Shown: positions 1 through 7,032, counted from the first letter of the stretch. The stretch is 7,433 bases of DNA from Schaedlerella sp. (GCA_020024595.1 JAHHTO010000118.1:1-7433); one strand, 5' to 3'. A program made the numbers and translations. The notes: a model not told the origin generated them from the sequence alone.

Positions 1-1504
1 CCGGTTCCAATGTCGGGATTTCCTGCGATGTTCCAGAAGGCATTCTCCAAAAGAACCTTGCAGGCGGTTCGTGAATATTTCCCAGATAGCCAACTCCATG
101 TCCGGTTCCGTGATTAAAATTCAGATTCTGTCTCCAAAAAGGCTCTCTGGCTGCATAATCCAGACTCATTCCCGTACAGCCATACAGGAATCTTGCATCT
201 GCAAGATTCAACATACTATTTAATACGGTCGTAAAGTGTGCCTTTTCTTCTTCCGTAATTCTTCCCAATACGATCGTTCTCGTAATGTCTGTAGAACCTT
301 CCAGATAATGCCCGCCGGTATCACATAAAATCATTCCCTGTTCTTTCAAGTCAACATTCGTTTCTGGCGTACTGGAATAATGTACGATTGCCGCATGTTC
401 TTTGTATGCACAGATTGGTTCAAAACTTGGTCCTATATAATGATTCTGTTCTGCCCGCAGACTCTCTAACTTTTGAGAAACAGATATCTCTGTCATCTTT
501 TCTTTTCCAATCTGTGTTTTCATCCAATACATAAATTTTGTGCATGCAACTCCATCTTTCAAGTGTGCCTGCCGGATATTTTCAATTTCGGTTTCGTTTT
601 TCACTGCTTTCATGAGAATTACTGGATTTTCACATTCAATCTTTCGTATCTCTTCCGGAAGATTACAATACAACAAATAATTCATCTGCTCCGGATCAAA
701 CAATACCGATTCTCCTTTTTCAAATGTTTTCATCCGCCCATATATCTGTTCATAAGGATAGATTTCCACATTGTTCCTGTGAAGCATTCTCTTGATTTCA
801 GCGCTCAGTTTTCTGTCGTCCACATACAGTTCTACAGCATCCATCCGAACCACAATATACGACAAAATCAACGGGCAATATGCAACATCACTACCTCTAA
901 GATTCAGAAGCCATCCGATATCATCCAGACCTGTTATCACACAACTGTCCGTACCAGAGTCCTGTATTTTTTGTCGAAGTCGTTTTAGCTTAGAAGTCAC
1001 ATCTTCACCGGCATACTGGATATCCAACGCAAATACAGGTTCACAAGAAAGCTCAGGTCTGTCTTTCCAGACAGTATCCACCAAATCTATATCATACCGA
1101 ACCCGCCCGCCTGCATTCTTTGCAATTTTCGCGTATCGTTTACCGGAAGCAATACTGACCGTCCGTCCATCAAATCCAATAGTAAAACCTTCTTTTACTT
1201 CATTTTCCAAGTATTCTTCAATCGTAGGTACTTCTGATTCCCCCGATTTCTGCAGTAGAACTCCGCTTCCTTCTAACTGCTTCTCTGCCTGAATAAAATA
1301 TCTTCCATCCGTCCACAGGCAGGCCTCTTTCTGTGTAAAAACTGCAGTTCCAGCAGAGCCTGTAAATCCCGTCATAAATTCTCGACATTTGAAATATTCC
1401 CCCACATACTCGCTCTGATGGTAATCCGCAGTAGGTACGATATAAATATCAATCCCCTGTGCCTTCATCTTTTGTCGCAGCGCCTCTATTCTCTCCCTAA
1501 CCAT
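1..1504 (-). CDS. Xaa-Pro aminopeptidase, M24B family (C-terminus cut by window edge)
   Basis: Cytosolic metallopeptidase that removes the N-terminal residue from peptides with proline in position 2; no signal peptide is seen. The 501 visible residues cover a creatinase-like N-terminal domain (about 1-135, with YVGEYF and MTGFTGSAGTAVF), a second similar domain (about 150-295) and most of the pita-bread catalytic domain (from about 300). Dinuclear metal ligands Asp395, Asp406 and His469 are present, as are active-site histidines His375, His465 and His478; their spacing matches human XPNPEP1 (H395, D415, D426, H485, H489, H498). The two glutamate ligands would fall just past the left edge, and about 95 residues are missing relative to the usual ~595. 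The frame is intact throughout. ATG at 1504 is preceded by GAAAGGAG (1517-1524) with a long 12-base spacer. Its place after the decarboxylase cluster suggests no functional link: peptide turnover is probably independent. Confidence 0.93.
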   Translation of the reverse strand, partial: MVRERIEALRQKMKAQGIDIYIVPTADYHQSEYVGEYFKCREFMTGFTGSAGTAVFTQKEACLWTDGRYFIQAEKQLEGSGVLLQKSGESEVPTIEEYLENEVKEGFTIGFDGRTVSIASGKRYAKIAKNAGGRVRYDIDLVDTVWKDRPELSCEPVFALDIQYAGEDVTSKLKRLRQKIQDSGTDSCVITGLDDIGWLLNLRGSDVAYCPLILSYIVVRMDAVELYVDDRKLSAEIKRMLHRNNVEIYPYEQIYGRMKTFEKGESVLFDPEQMNYLLYCNLPEEIRKIECENPVILMKAVKNETEIENIRQAHLKDGVACTKFMYWMKTQIGKEKMTEISVSQKLESLRAEQNHYIGPSFEPICAYKEHAAIVHYSSTPETNVDLKEQGMILCDTGGHYLEGSTDITRTIVLGRITEEEKAHFTTVLNSMLNLADARFLYGCTGMSLDYAAREPFWRQNLNFNHGTGHGVGYLGNIHEPPARFFWRMPSGTSQEIPTLEP

Positions 1505-1657
1505 CCAGTCAAACAACTCCTTTCTACATTTCTTTTCACCAACTTTTTCATCGCACACGAATACTTAAAAGCCTTTTCAGAATCCATTTGGTAATATGCA
1601 GATGAACCAGCTCTGTTTTTCAAAACAAAAGCTGGTTCATCTGCATTCTTATATGGT
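1505..1657. other. Intergenic region between the oadA-like gene and the aminopeptidase gene
   Basis: 153 bases holding the long inverted repeat at 1596-1646 and the ribosome binding site of the aminopeptidase (GAAAGGAG, 1517-1524). I see no convincing -35/-10 pair for the aminopeptidase on the minus strand: the best TTGAAA (1618-1623) lies 21 bases from a weak TATTAC. The aminopeptidase may be read from a weak promoter here or by read-through past the hairpin. Confidence 0.6.
1596..1646 (-). terminator. 17-bp perfect hairpin after the decarboxylase cluster, possible terminator
   Basis: The arms at 1596-1612 and 1630-1646 (core tgcagatgaaccagct) are perfectly complementary. The 17-base loop holds a T-run and an A-run that can pair further. 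The hairpin starts 11 bases after the stop codon of the last cluster gene, the usual place for a transcript end. Read on the minus strand, the stem is followed by TATTACC rather than a T-tract, so it is not a textbook intrinsic terminator. It may instead mark or protect a 3' end. Confidence 0.6.
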
Positions 1658-3073
1658 TTATACCGGATATGCTCCGTTTTCTGTATCAGCTACTTTCGCA
1701 TCCACTTTGGTCTGTTGTGCTTCGCGATACTTAAAGAAATCTGTAGCAACCTGCGGGAACAATGCATAACTCAAAACATCTTCATCCTGCTGGCTCCACT
1801 GTGCACATTCTTTGCGAAGTGTATCCAACTCATCCGGAATCAGATCAGCCGGACGACAAGTAATGATATCTGCATCCTCACCGATTACTTTCTTTTGTAC
1901 TTCCGGATTAAATGGCTTAACAGTAGCACCGTATTTTCCTGAAAGAACATCCTTTGTTTCCTTGGTAGCCATCTTGTAACGCTCACCCATCAACACATTA
2001 AATACAGCCTGTGTTCCAACAATCTGGGAGGATGGTGTAACAAGTGGTGGCTCACCGAGGTCTTTACGCACACGCGGTACTTCTTCCAAAACTTCATAGA
2101 ATTTGTCTTCAGCGCCCTGCTCAGCAAGCTGGCTCGTCAGATTGGACAACATACCACCCGGCACCTGATATAAAAGAGTCTTGATATTAACGCCAAGATT
2201 TTTCGGGTTGAGCAGTCCACTCTCCAAGGCTTCATCTCGAAGCGGACGGAAGTAATCTGCAATCTCGGCAAGAAGATTCTGATCCAGACCTGTATCATAC
2301 TGAGTTCCCTTAAATGTCTCAACCATAACTTCTGTTGCCGGCTGAGAAGTTCCCAGCGCAAATGGTGACATTGCAGTATCAATGATATCTGCACCAGCCT
2401 CTACTGCTTTGAGATATGTCATAGAAGCTACACCTGAAGTATAATGTGTATGCATCTCGATTGGAATCTGCACAGCTTCTTTCAAAGCAGTTACAAGTTC
2501 TGTTGCTTTATATGGAACAAGAAGTCCTGCCATATCCTTTACGCAGATAGAATCTGCACCCATATCCTCGATTCGTTTTGCAAGGTCTACCCAGTACTCC
2601 AGTGTATATGCCTCACCCAATGTATAAGACATTGCAACCTGTGCATGTGCTTTTTCTTTGTTTGCTGCAGTCACTGCTGTCTGCAGATTACGCATATCAT
2701 TCAAACAATCGAAAATACGAATGATATCAATTCCGTTTGCTGCGGATTTTTGTACAAAATACTCTACTACATCATCTGCATATGGACGATATCCAAGAAT
2801 ATTCTGCCCACGGAACAACATCTGCAATTTTGTATTTTTGAAACCGTCACGGAATTTACGAAGTCTTTCCCACGGATCTTCTTTCAAGAAACGAAGAGAT
2901 GCATCAAATGTTGCTCCTCCCCAGCACTCTACCGCATGGTATCCAACTTTATCCATTTTCTCCACGATAGGCAGCATCTGCTCTGTTGTCATACGAGTAG
3001 CAATCAGAGACTGATGAGCATCACGCAGAATTGTTTCTGTAATTTTAACTGGTTTTTTTACCATATCTGCCAT
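1658..3073 (-). CDS. oadA: Oxaloacetate decarboxylase alpha / transcarboxylase 5S-type carboxyltransferase subunit
   Basis: Biotin-dependent carboxyltransferase that moves CO2 between oxaloacetate and carrier-bound biotin, giving pyruvate in the decarboxylating direction. A TIM-barrel carboxyltransferase domain (about 10-275, entered by TETILRDAHQSLIATRM) is followed by the conserved PYC/OadA domain (about 290-455). The metal site is complete: Asp18, carbamylatable Lys179 (in ICVKDMAG), His208 and His210 (in MHTHYTSG), each one residue off Vibrio cholerae OadA (D17, K178, H207, H209). The 471-residue chain ends without a biotinyl domain, unlike the ~600-residue OadA of enterobacteria and like the 5S subunit of transcarboxylase, so it must use the separate carrier encoded two genes upstream. 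The start at 3073 is preferred over the in-frame ATG at 3088, because GGAGG (3082-3086) lies 8 bases before it. The gap to the beta subunit gene is then 17 bases. Pyruvate rather than another 2-oxoacid is inferred from family. Confidence 0.93.
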   Translation of the reverse strand: MADMVKKPVKITETILRDAHQSLIATRMTTEQMLPIVEKMDKVGYHAVECWGGATFDASLRFLKEDPWERLRKFRDGFKNTKLQMLFRGQNILGYRPYADDVVEYFVQKSAANGIDIIRIFDCLNDMRNLQTAVTAANKEKAHAQVAMSYTLGEAYTLEYWVDLAKRIEDMGADSICVKDMAGLLVPYKATELVTALKEAVQIPIEMHTHYTSGVASMTYLKAVEAGADIIDTAMSPFALGTSQPATEVMVETFKGTQYDTGLDQNLLAEIADYFRPLRDEALESGLLNPKNLGVNIKTLLYQVPGGMLSNLTSQLAEQGAEDKFYEVLEEVPRVRKDLGEPPLVTPSSQIVGTQAVFNVLMGERYKMATKETKDVLSGKYGATVKPFNPEVQKKVIGEDADIITCRPADLIPDELDTLRKECAQWSQQDEDVLSYALFPQVATDFFKYREAQQTKVDAKVADTENGAYPV

Positions 3074-3081
3074 TTCATTGT

Positions 3082-3086
3082 CCTCC
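3082..3086 (-). promoter_or_regulatory. Ribosome binding site that decides the oadA-like start
   Basis: GGAGG sits 8 bases upstream of the ATG at 3073. It lies inside the first codons of a longer reading from ATG 3088, which itself has only a poor purine stretch before it and begins 2 bases after the preceding stop codon. This favours the shorter protein beginning MADMVKKPVK. Confidence 0.8.
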
Positions 3087-3090
3087 ATTC

Positions 3091-4242
3091 TTACTTAACA
3101 CCGAAAATCGCCATAAATGTTCCGGCTGCTACCGCAGTACCGATGACACCTGCCACATTCGGTCCCATTGCATGCATCAACAGGAAGTTGGTCGGGTCAG
3201 CTTCCGCTCCGACTTTCTGTGAAACTCGGGCTGCCATAGGTACTGCAGATACACCTGCAGAACCGATCAGCGGATTGACCTTACCTCCGCTCAATTTACA
3301 CATAAGCTTACCAAACAGTACTCCGGCTGCTGTACCAAACGCAAACGCAATCAGTCCCAGAGCCACGATTTTCAATGTGTCCAAATTCAAAAATGCTTCT
3401 GCACTTGTTGTAGCACCTACAGAAGTTCCCAGCAGAATAACAACGATGTACATCAATGCATTAGAAGCGGTCTCTGTCAGCTGTCTTACAACACCACACT
3501 CTTTGAACAGGTTACCTAGCATCAGCATACCTACCAGAGGAGCTGTTGTCGGCAGAATCACACAAACTACAATTGTAACAATAATCGGGAATAGGATCCG
3601 TTCCAATTTCGATACCGGACGAAGCTGATCCATCTTAATTTTACGTTCTTCTTCTGTTGTAAGAAGCTTCATAATCGGCGGCTGAATGATCGGCACCAGT
3701 GACATATAGGAATAAGCCGCTACAGCGATTGGTCCTAAAATAGCCGTCTGCTGCAGTTTACCTGCAAGGAAAATAGATGTCGGTCCATCTGCTCCACCAA
3801 TAATGGAAATTGCTGCTGCAGCCTTATCGGAGAATCCCATAGCCATAGCTCCCAGATATGCTGCAAAAATACCAAACTGTGCTGACGCCCCCAAAAGAAA
3901 ACTCTTTGGATTTGCGATCAATGGCCCAAAGTCTGTCATTGCCCCGACTCCCATGAAAATCAGAGACGGAAGGATAGACCATTCATCAAGCACATAAAAA
4001 TAATAAAGAAGTCCACCTGTTCCATTTGCTGCATCTTCTGCATGAAGCATAATATCCGGATAGATATTTACAAGCAACATACCAAAAGCAATCGGAACAA
4101 GCAAAAGCGGCTCAAAGCCGTGTTTGATTGCTAAATATAGGAATCCACACGCAACTGCGATCATAATCAGGTTCCCAACGGTCAGATTCATGAATGCGGT
4201 CTGTTGTATGAGGTTTCCTAATGTATTTGAAATATATTCCAT
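3091..4242 (-). CDS. Sodium-translocating decarboxylase beta subunit (OadB/MmdB/GcdB family)
   Basis: Integral membrane pump subunit. It decarboxylates the carboxybiotin delivered by the carrier protein and couples this to export of Na+. The 383-residue chain is in the normal family range and strongly hydrophobic, with many membrane segments. Diagnostic motifs are GGADGPTSIF (149-158), holding Asp152, the counterpart of the Na+-binding Asp203 of Klebsiella OadB, and GPNVAGVIGTAVAAG (360-374), with Asn362 matching its conserved Asn373. ATG at 4242 follows GGGAGG (4251-4256) by 8 bases; the gap to the carrier gene is 20 bases. Family members serve oxaloacetate, methylmalonyl-CoA, glutaconyl-CoA or malonate decarboxylases and cannot be told apart by this subunit alone, so no symbol is given. 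Its presence makes the cluster a membrane sodium pump rather than a purely soluble transcarboxylase. Confidence 0.95.
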   Translation of the reverse strand: MEYISNTLGNLIQQTAFMNLTVGNLIMIAVACGFLYLAIKHGFEPLLLVPIAFGMLLVNIYPDIMLHAEDAANGTGGLLYYFYVLDEWSILPSLIFMGVGAMTDFGPLIANPKSFLLGASAQFGIFAAYLGAMAMGFSDKAAAAISIIGGADGPTSIFLAGKLQQTAILGPIAVAAYSYMSLVPIIQPPIMKLLTTEEERKIKMDQLRPVSKLERILFPIIVTIVVCVILPTTAPLVGMLMLGNLFKECGVVRQLTETASNALMYIVVILLGTSVGATTSAEAFLNLDTLKIVALGLIAFAFGTAAGVLFGKLMCKLSGGKVNPLIGSAGVSAVPMAARVSQKVGAEADPTNFLLMHAMGPNVAGVIGTAVAAGTFMAIFGVK

Positions 4243-4262
4243 TTGTCAAACCTCCCGGAAAA

Positions 4263-4628
4263 CTAGTTTAATGTAGCCAGTACTGCTCCTGCTTCAATGG
4301 CATCGCCTACTGCCACATCAATACTTGCAACCGTTCCTGCTTCTGGAGCAACAACCGGAATCTCCATCTTCATTGCTTCGATGATCAAAACAGTATCTCC
4401 TGCCTGTACGCTCTGTCCGACATTTGCTTCAACCTTAAACACTTTACCTGCCGCACCTGCTTTTACTTGAATACTTCCTGCGCCAGCTGCTTTCGGTGCA
4501 GCCGGAGCCGGTGCTGCTTTCGGTGCTGCGACTGGTGCTTTTGCTGCAACCGGAGCTGTACCTGCACCCTTTTCTTCTACTGTTACATCATATACATTGC
4601 CATTTACCGTAATTGTATAATTTTTCAT
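4263..4628 (-). CDS. Biotin carboxyl carrier protein (decarboxylase gamma / transcarboxylase 1.3S type)
   Basis: Small carrier whose biotin swings between the carboxyltransferases and the membrane beta subunit. It has 121 residues: a short N-terminal strand region (1-20, MKNYTITVNGN), a flexible Ala/Pro/Lys linker of imperfect APVAAPKA-type repeats (about 22-50), and a biotinyl domain (about 52-121) with the canonical EAMKM motif at 84-88, placing biotin on Lys87. Size and layout match MmdC of Veillonella/Propionigenium and the 1.3S subunit of Propionibacterium transcarboxylase. The start at 4628 is supported by AGGAGG (4638-4643) with a 9-base spacer; the gap to the upstream gene is 18 bases. 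It is the only biotinyl domain in the window, so both carboxyltransferases presumably share it. A biotin ligase must be encoded elsewhere. No biotin carboxylase lies alongside, which argues against an ATP-dependent acyl-CoA carboxylase. Confidence 0.95.
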   Translation of the reverse strand: MKNYTITVNGNVYDVTVEEKGAGTAPVAAKAPVAAPKAAPAPAAPKAAGAGSIQVKAGAAGKVFKVEANVGQSVQAGDTVLIIEAMKMEIPVVAPEAGTVASIDVAVGDAIEAGAVLATLN

Positions 4629-4646
4629 TTCTGATTTCCTCCTGAA

Positions 4647-5417
4647 TTAATTCCATTTATTTGATGTTCTTCTCTTGATCGAACGAACGATAAAACCATC
4701 TGTTGATGTTCCCTCGTAAGCCGCAATTGCTGCTGCAATCGCTGCCACCAACTCGCTATCATCCGAAGTACTTACTTCTTCAGCCGGCATTGCAGCAGGT
4801 GCTGAAACAGTCGAAGCTGCTTCCGTTACTGTTTTTTTCTTAAACTTCGCTTCAATTGCAGGAATGTACTTAAAGAGTGAAATAATAAATGAAATGAAAA
4901 TCAATACTATGAATACAGTTCCCATTCCCAATACTGTGTTCAGTCCTGCTTTTGTCAAAATCTCTTTCAGAGAATACTCTGCATTGACCGTAATGCTTTC
5001 CAAATTCATCTTTTTATCGAAAGCAAACTCGATATTCCCCGCACGCTCTGCACAGGTAATCTCGGTTGTCAATATTGCTCCTTCATTGTTCTCCTCAAAC
5101 TTGTATGCTCCGTGCTCGATGAATTCCCCGCACTCTTTCACACCGGATGTCCACGCATCCATCATTGTCAGAAAATTATCCCCTTCAATCGGAAGACCGG
5201 ACTGCATCAGCATCAGGTTCAATTCCAACTCAGACATATTGCGGAATGCATCCATGTCTTTTTCACCCATACTACTGAAATTCATAACGATCGCATCTGC
5301 ATACTGCTCCATCACAGCCTGGTCATATACGGTTTCTTCCTTTGACTTAGTTCCGCATCCCGCCAGACTAAAAACGAGAATGAGGACAATTCCCAATAAA
5401 CTTAATTTTTTCTTCAC
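4647..5417 (-). CDS. OadG/MmdD-like small subunit fused to an N-terminal lipoprotein domain
   Basis: Probable scaffold subunit tying the soluble carboxyltransferase to the membrane pump. Residues 1-21 form a lipoprotein signal peptide with lipobox LAGC (lipidated Cys21). Residues 22-155 are a soluble, presumably extracellular domain that I do not recognise. One membrane helix follows (about 161-185, GLNTVLGMGTVFIVLIFIS and on), then a charged, Ala/Ser-rich linker and the conserved OadG/MmdD tail (about 219-255: SELVAAIAAAIAAYEGTS, then FIVRSIKRR and a final Trp). At 256 residues it is two to three times the usual OadG/MmdD length; the extra is the N-terminal part. The implied topology, outside domain, one helix, cytoplasmic tail, fits the OadG arrangement. 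GTG start at 5417 follows AGAGGTGA (5424-5431) by 6 bases. That site abuts the previous stop codon, suggesting translational coupling. The subunit role is inferred from tail and neighbours. Confidence 0.88.
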   Translation of the reverse strand: MKKKLSLLGIVLILVFSLAGCGTKSKEETVYDQAVMEQYADAIVMNFSSMGEKDMDAFRNMSELELNLMLMQSGLPIEGDNFLTMMDAWTSGVKECGEFIEHGAYKFEENNEGAILTTEITCAERAGNIEFAFDKKMNLESITVNAEYSLKEILTKAGLNTVLGMGTVFIVLIFISFIISLFKYIPAIEAKFKKKTVTEAASTVSAPAAMPAEEVSTSDDSELVAAIAAAIAAYEGTSTDGFIVRSIKRRTSNKWN

Positions 5418-5431
5418 TTCGCCTCACCTCT

Positions 5432-6868
5432 CTAAACCGTACCATGTTTCTTATTCGGACGATCCTCTCTTTTTGTGAACAACATCTCAAATGCTCCGAT
5501 CAGATACTTTCTTGTATCAGCCGGCTCAATAATCGCATCCACGTAACCTCTTCTCGCTGCGGATAATGGACTGGACTGCAATTCTTTGTAAGCTGCCGCT
5601 TTCTCTTCCAATGTTTCAGCATCTGCATCCACATACATAATCTTTGCTGCCAATGCAGAATCCATCATACCGATCTCTGCATTCGGCCATGCATAAACCA
5701 TGTCCGCTCCAAGAGACTTGCTGTTCATTGCTACATAAGCACTTCCGTAAGCTTGTCCCACGATCACATTTACCTTTGGAACAGTGGCATTTGCAAATGC
5801 ATATGTCATCTTTGCTACACTCTTTGCCATATCCTTCTCAGATTCTTTCGTTGCCTCATATCCGGTTACATTTGTCAAAGTCAGTACCGGGATAGAAAAT
5901 GCATCACAGAAATTGATAAAATCTGTTGCTTTCTTACATCCATCCACTGTCAGAACCTTATCAAATGACTCCGCATTTCCTTCTGCATCATATACTTTTG
6001 AACGATTGGCAACTGCACCGATCGTCATACCATTCAGACGAATAAAACCGGTTACCATTTCTTTTGCATATTCTTTCTTTGTTTCAAAGAAAACATTACT
6101 ATCAGAAATTGTAGCCAGAGCAATTCCTGTATCTTCCGCTGCATTCTCCAAATCAGCACATGCACGGTTCAAGTCATCCAGACACTCTTCATAAGAAAGA
6201 TCATCTTCGTTATTTGCCGGAATCATGCAAACCAAAGAACGGATCTGAGAGAGGACCTCCTCTTCTGTTCCGATTCCATCTACCAGGCCTGCTGTTCTGC
6301 TCTGATACTCTGCTGTAGAAGTATCGCATTTGGAAATCTCATTGTTCTCCAGAGCATTCGGAGAGTTCACAAACAGTCTGCCATCCTTTGCTTCCATAAA
6401 TGTAAAATCAGTCAGTCCCGGAACCACCGCAAGACCGCCTCCACACATACCGAAAATTGCTGTAATCTGTGGAACCACACCAGACGCCATCGCCTGCTTG
6501 AAGTAAAGTCCACCAAATGCCTCCAGCGCATCAGCAGCCTCCTGAAGTCTCAATCCTGCACAGTCAACCATTCCGATAACCGGTGCGCCCATTTTCATTG
6601 CCATCTCATAAATATTGGCAATCTTTTTTGCATGCATCTCGCCAACTGCTCCCTTTAATACAGTTGCATCCTGACTGTATACATATACAAGATTCCCGTC
6701 AATCACTCCGTATCCAGTAATAACACCGTCAGACGGAGTATCTTTTGCCTGCAAGTTGAAGTCTGTGTTTCTCGCTGTGACAGCACTACCGATTTCAACG
6801 AAGCTTCCATCATCAAGCAAACCGGCAATTCTTCTGCTTGCTGAGTTTCCTGTTGCATTGTAGCTCAT
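5432..6868 (-). CDS. CoA-ester carboxyltransferase subunit, MmdA / transcarboxylase 12S-like
   Basis: Crotonase-fold carboxyltransferase that moves a carboxyl group between an acyl-CoA and carrier-bound biotin; methylmalonyl-CoA/propionyl-CoA is the likeliest pair by family. Two halves are seen: N-terminal (about 12-235, with VGEMHAKKI near 75 and GMCGGGLAVVPGLTDF at 140-155) and C-terminal (about 250-470, with FINFCDAFSIPVLTL at 317-331 and YAWPNAEIGMM at 392-402). The C-terminus RPNKKHGTV resembles the RPxKKHGNIPL end of MmdA. At 478 residues it is shorter than the usual 509-520. The N-terminal SGGAR oxyanion-hole motif reads CAGLR (103-107) and the C-terminal AYGGA reads AYGSA (373-377), so the substrate is uncertain and I give no symbol. 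ATG at 6868 follows GGAGG (6877-6881) by 8 bases. It is the first gene of the cluster, behind a strong promoter. Confidence 0.88.
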   Translation of the reverse strand: MSYNATGNSASRRIAGLLDDGSFVEIGSAVTARNTDFNLQAKDTPSDGVITGYGVIDGNLVYVYSQDATVLKGAVGEMHAKKIANIYEMAMKMGAPVIGMVDCAGLRLQEAADALEAFGGLYFKQAMASGVVPQITAIFGMCGGGLAVVPGLTDFTFMEAKDGRLFVNSPNALENNEISKCDTSTAEYQSRTAGLVDGIGTEEEVLSQIRSLVCMIPANNEDDLSYEECLDDLNRACADLENAAEDTGIALATISDSNVFFETKKEYAKEMVTGFIRLNGMTIGAVANRSKVYDAEGNAESFDKVLTVDGCKKATDFINFCDAFSIPVLTLTNVTGYEATKESEKDMAKSVAKMTYAFANATVPKVNVIVGQAYGSAYVAMNSKSLGADMVYAWPNAEIGMMDSALAAKIMYVDADAETLEEKAAAYKELQSSPLSAARRGYVDAIIEPADTRKYLIGAFEMLFTKREDRPNKKHGTV

Positions 6869-6926
6869 ACCTTATTCCTCCATATAATATATTTGATATA
6901 AATAATCCAAAATTTTTGCCTATTCT

Positions 6927-6955
6927 AGTATATATCATTTATATTAAAATTTCAA
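6927..6955 (-). promoter_or_regulatory. Sigma-70/SigA-type promoter of the decarboxylase cluster
   Basis: TTGAAA (6950-6955) and TATACT (6927-6932) are separated by exactly 17 bases, each one mismatch from consensus, in an AT-rich stretch. Transcription should start near 6920, giving a leader of about 50 bases before the ATG at 6868. No comparable pair is seen in the short gaps inside the cluster, so all five genes are probably one transcript. Confidence 0.75.
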
Positions 6956-6985
6956 CGAATTTACACGGAAATATTTTAGAAGTTA

Positions 6986-7018
6986 TGCAGCCTTCGTAAC
7001 CGCTGCAACTCTCTGCAA
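6986..7018. promoter_or_regulatory. Possible operator: TGCAG-type repeats upstream of the promoter
   Basis: A 6-bp inverted repeat (tgcagc 6986-6991, gctgca 7002-7007) overlaps a direct repeat of ctgcaa at 7003-7008 and 7013-7018, exactly one helical turn apart. A further copy, as ctgtctgcaa, is at 7068-7077. The patch lies about 66-98 bases upstream of the predicted transcription start, where activators often bind. Assigning it to the neighbouring AraC-family regulator is inference only. Confidence 0.25.
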
Positions 7019-7032
7019 GAATTTCATTTCTC

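Noticed and set aside
473..1292. Two plus-strand open frames (473-988 and 792-1292) opposite the aminopeptidase gene
   Set aside because: They lie antisense to a continuous M24B frame with all expected catalytic residues. Their products are low-complexity (Phe/Ile/His- or Ser-rich) with no family resemblance and no ribosome binding site.
1486..1551. Possible short leader peptide (ATG at 1551) overlapping the aminopeptidase start
   Set aside because: It has no ribosome binding site before its ATG, and its roughly 21-residue product shows no attenuator-like codon run. It is probably chance.
2444..3628. Long plus-strand open frame of 394 codons across the oadA-like and beta subunit genes
   Set aside because: It runs antisense to two well-supported genes and across their junction. 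Its Cys/His/Ile-rich composition is typical of a reverse-strand shadow, and no domain is recognisable.
4864..5478. Plus-strand open frame of 204 codons opposite the lipoprotein-OadG gene
   Set aside because: It is antisense to a gene with a signal peptide, a membrane helix and a conserved tail. It has no ribosome binding site or recognisable motif.
6869..6920. Possible riboswitch in the leader of the cluster
   Set aside because: The predicted leader is only about 50 bases of AT-rich sequence with no stable stem, too short for known riboswitch classes that would fit, such as cobalamin.
6993..7012. Possible catabolite-response (cre) site in the cluster upstream region
   Set aside because: Aligned on its central CG, ttgcagcggttacg differs from the cre consensus at about five positions, too many to support CcpA binding.
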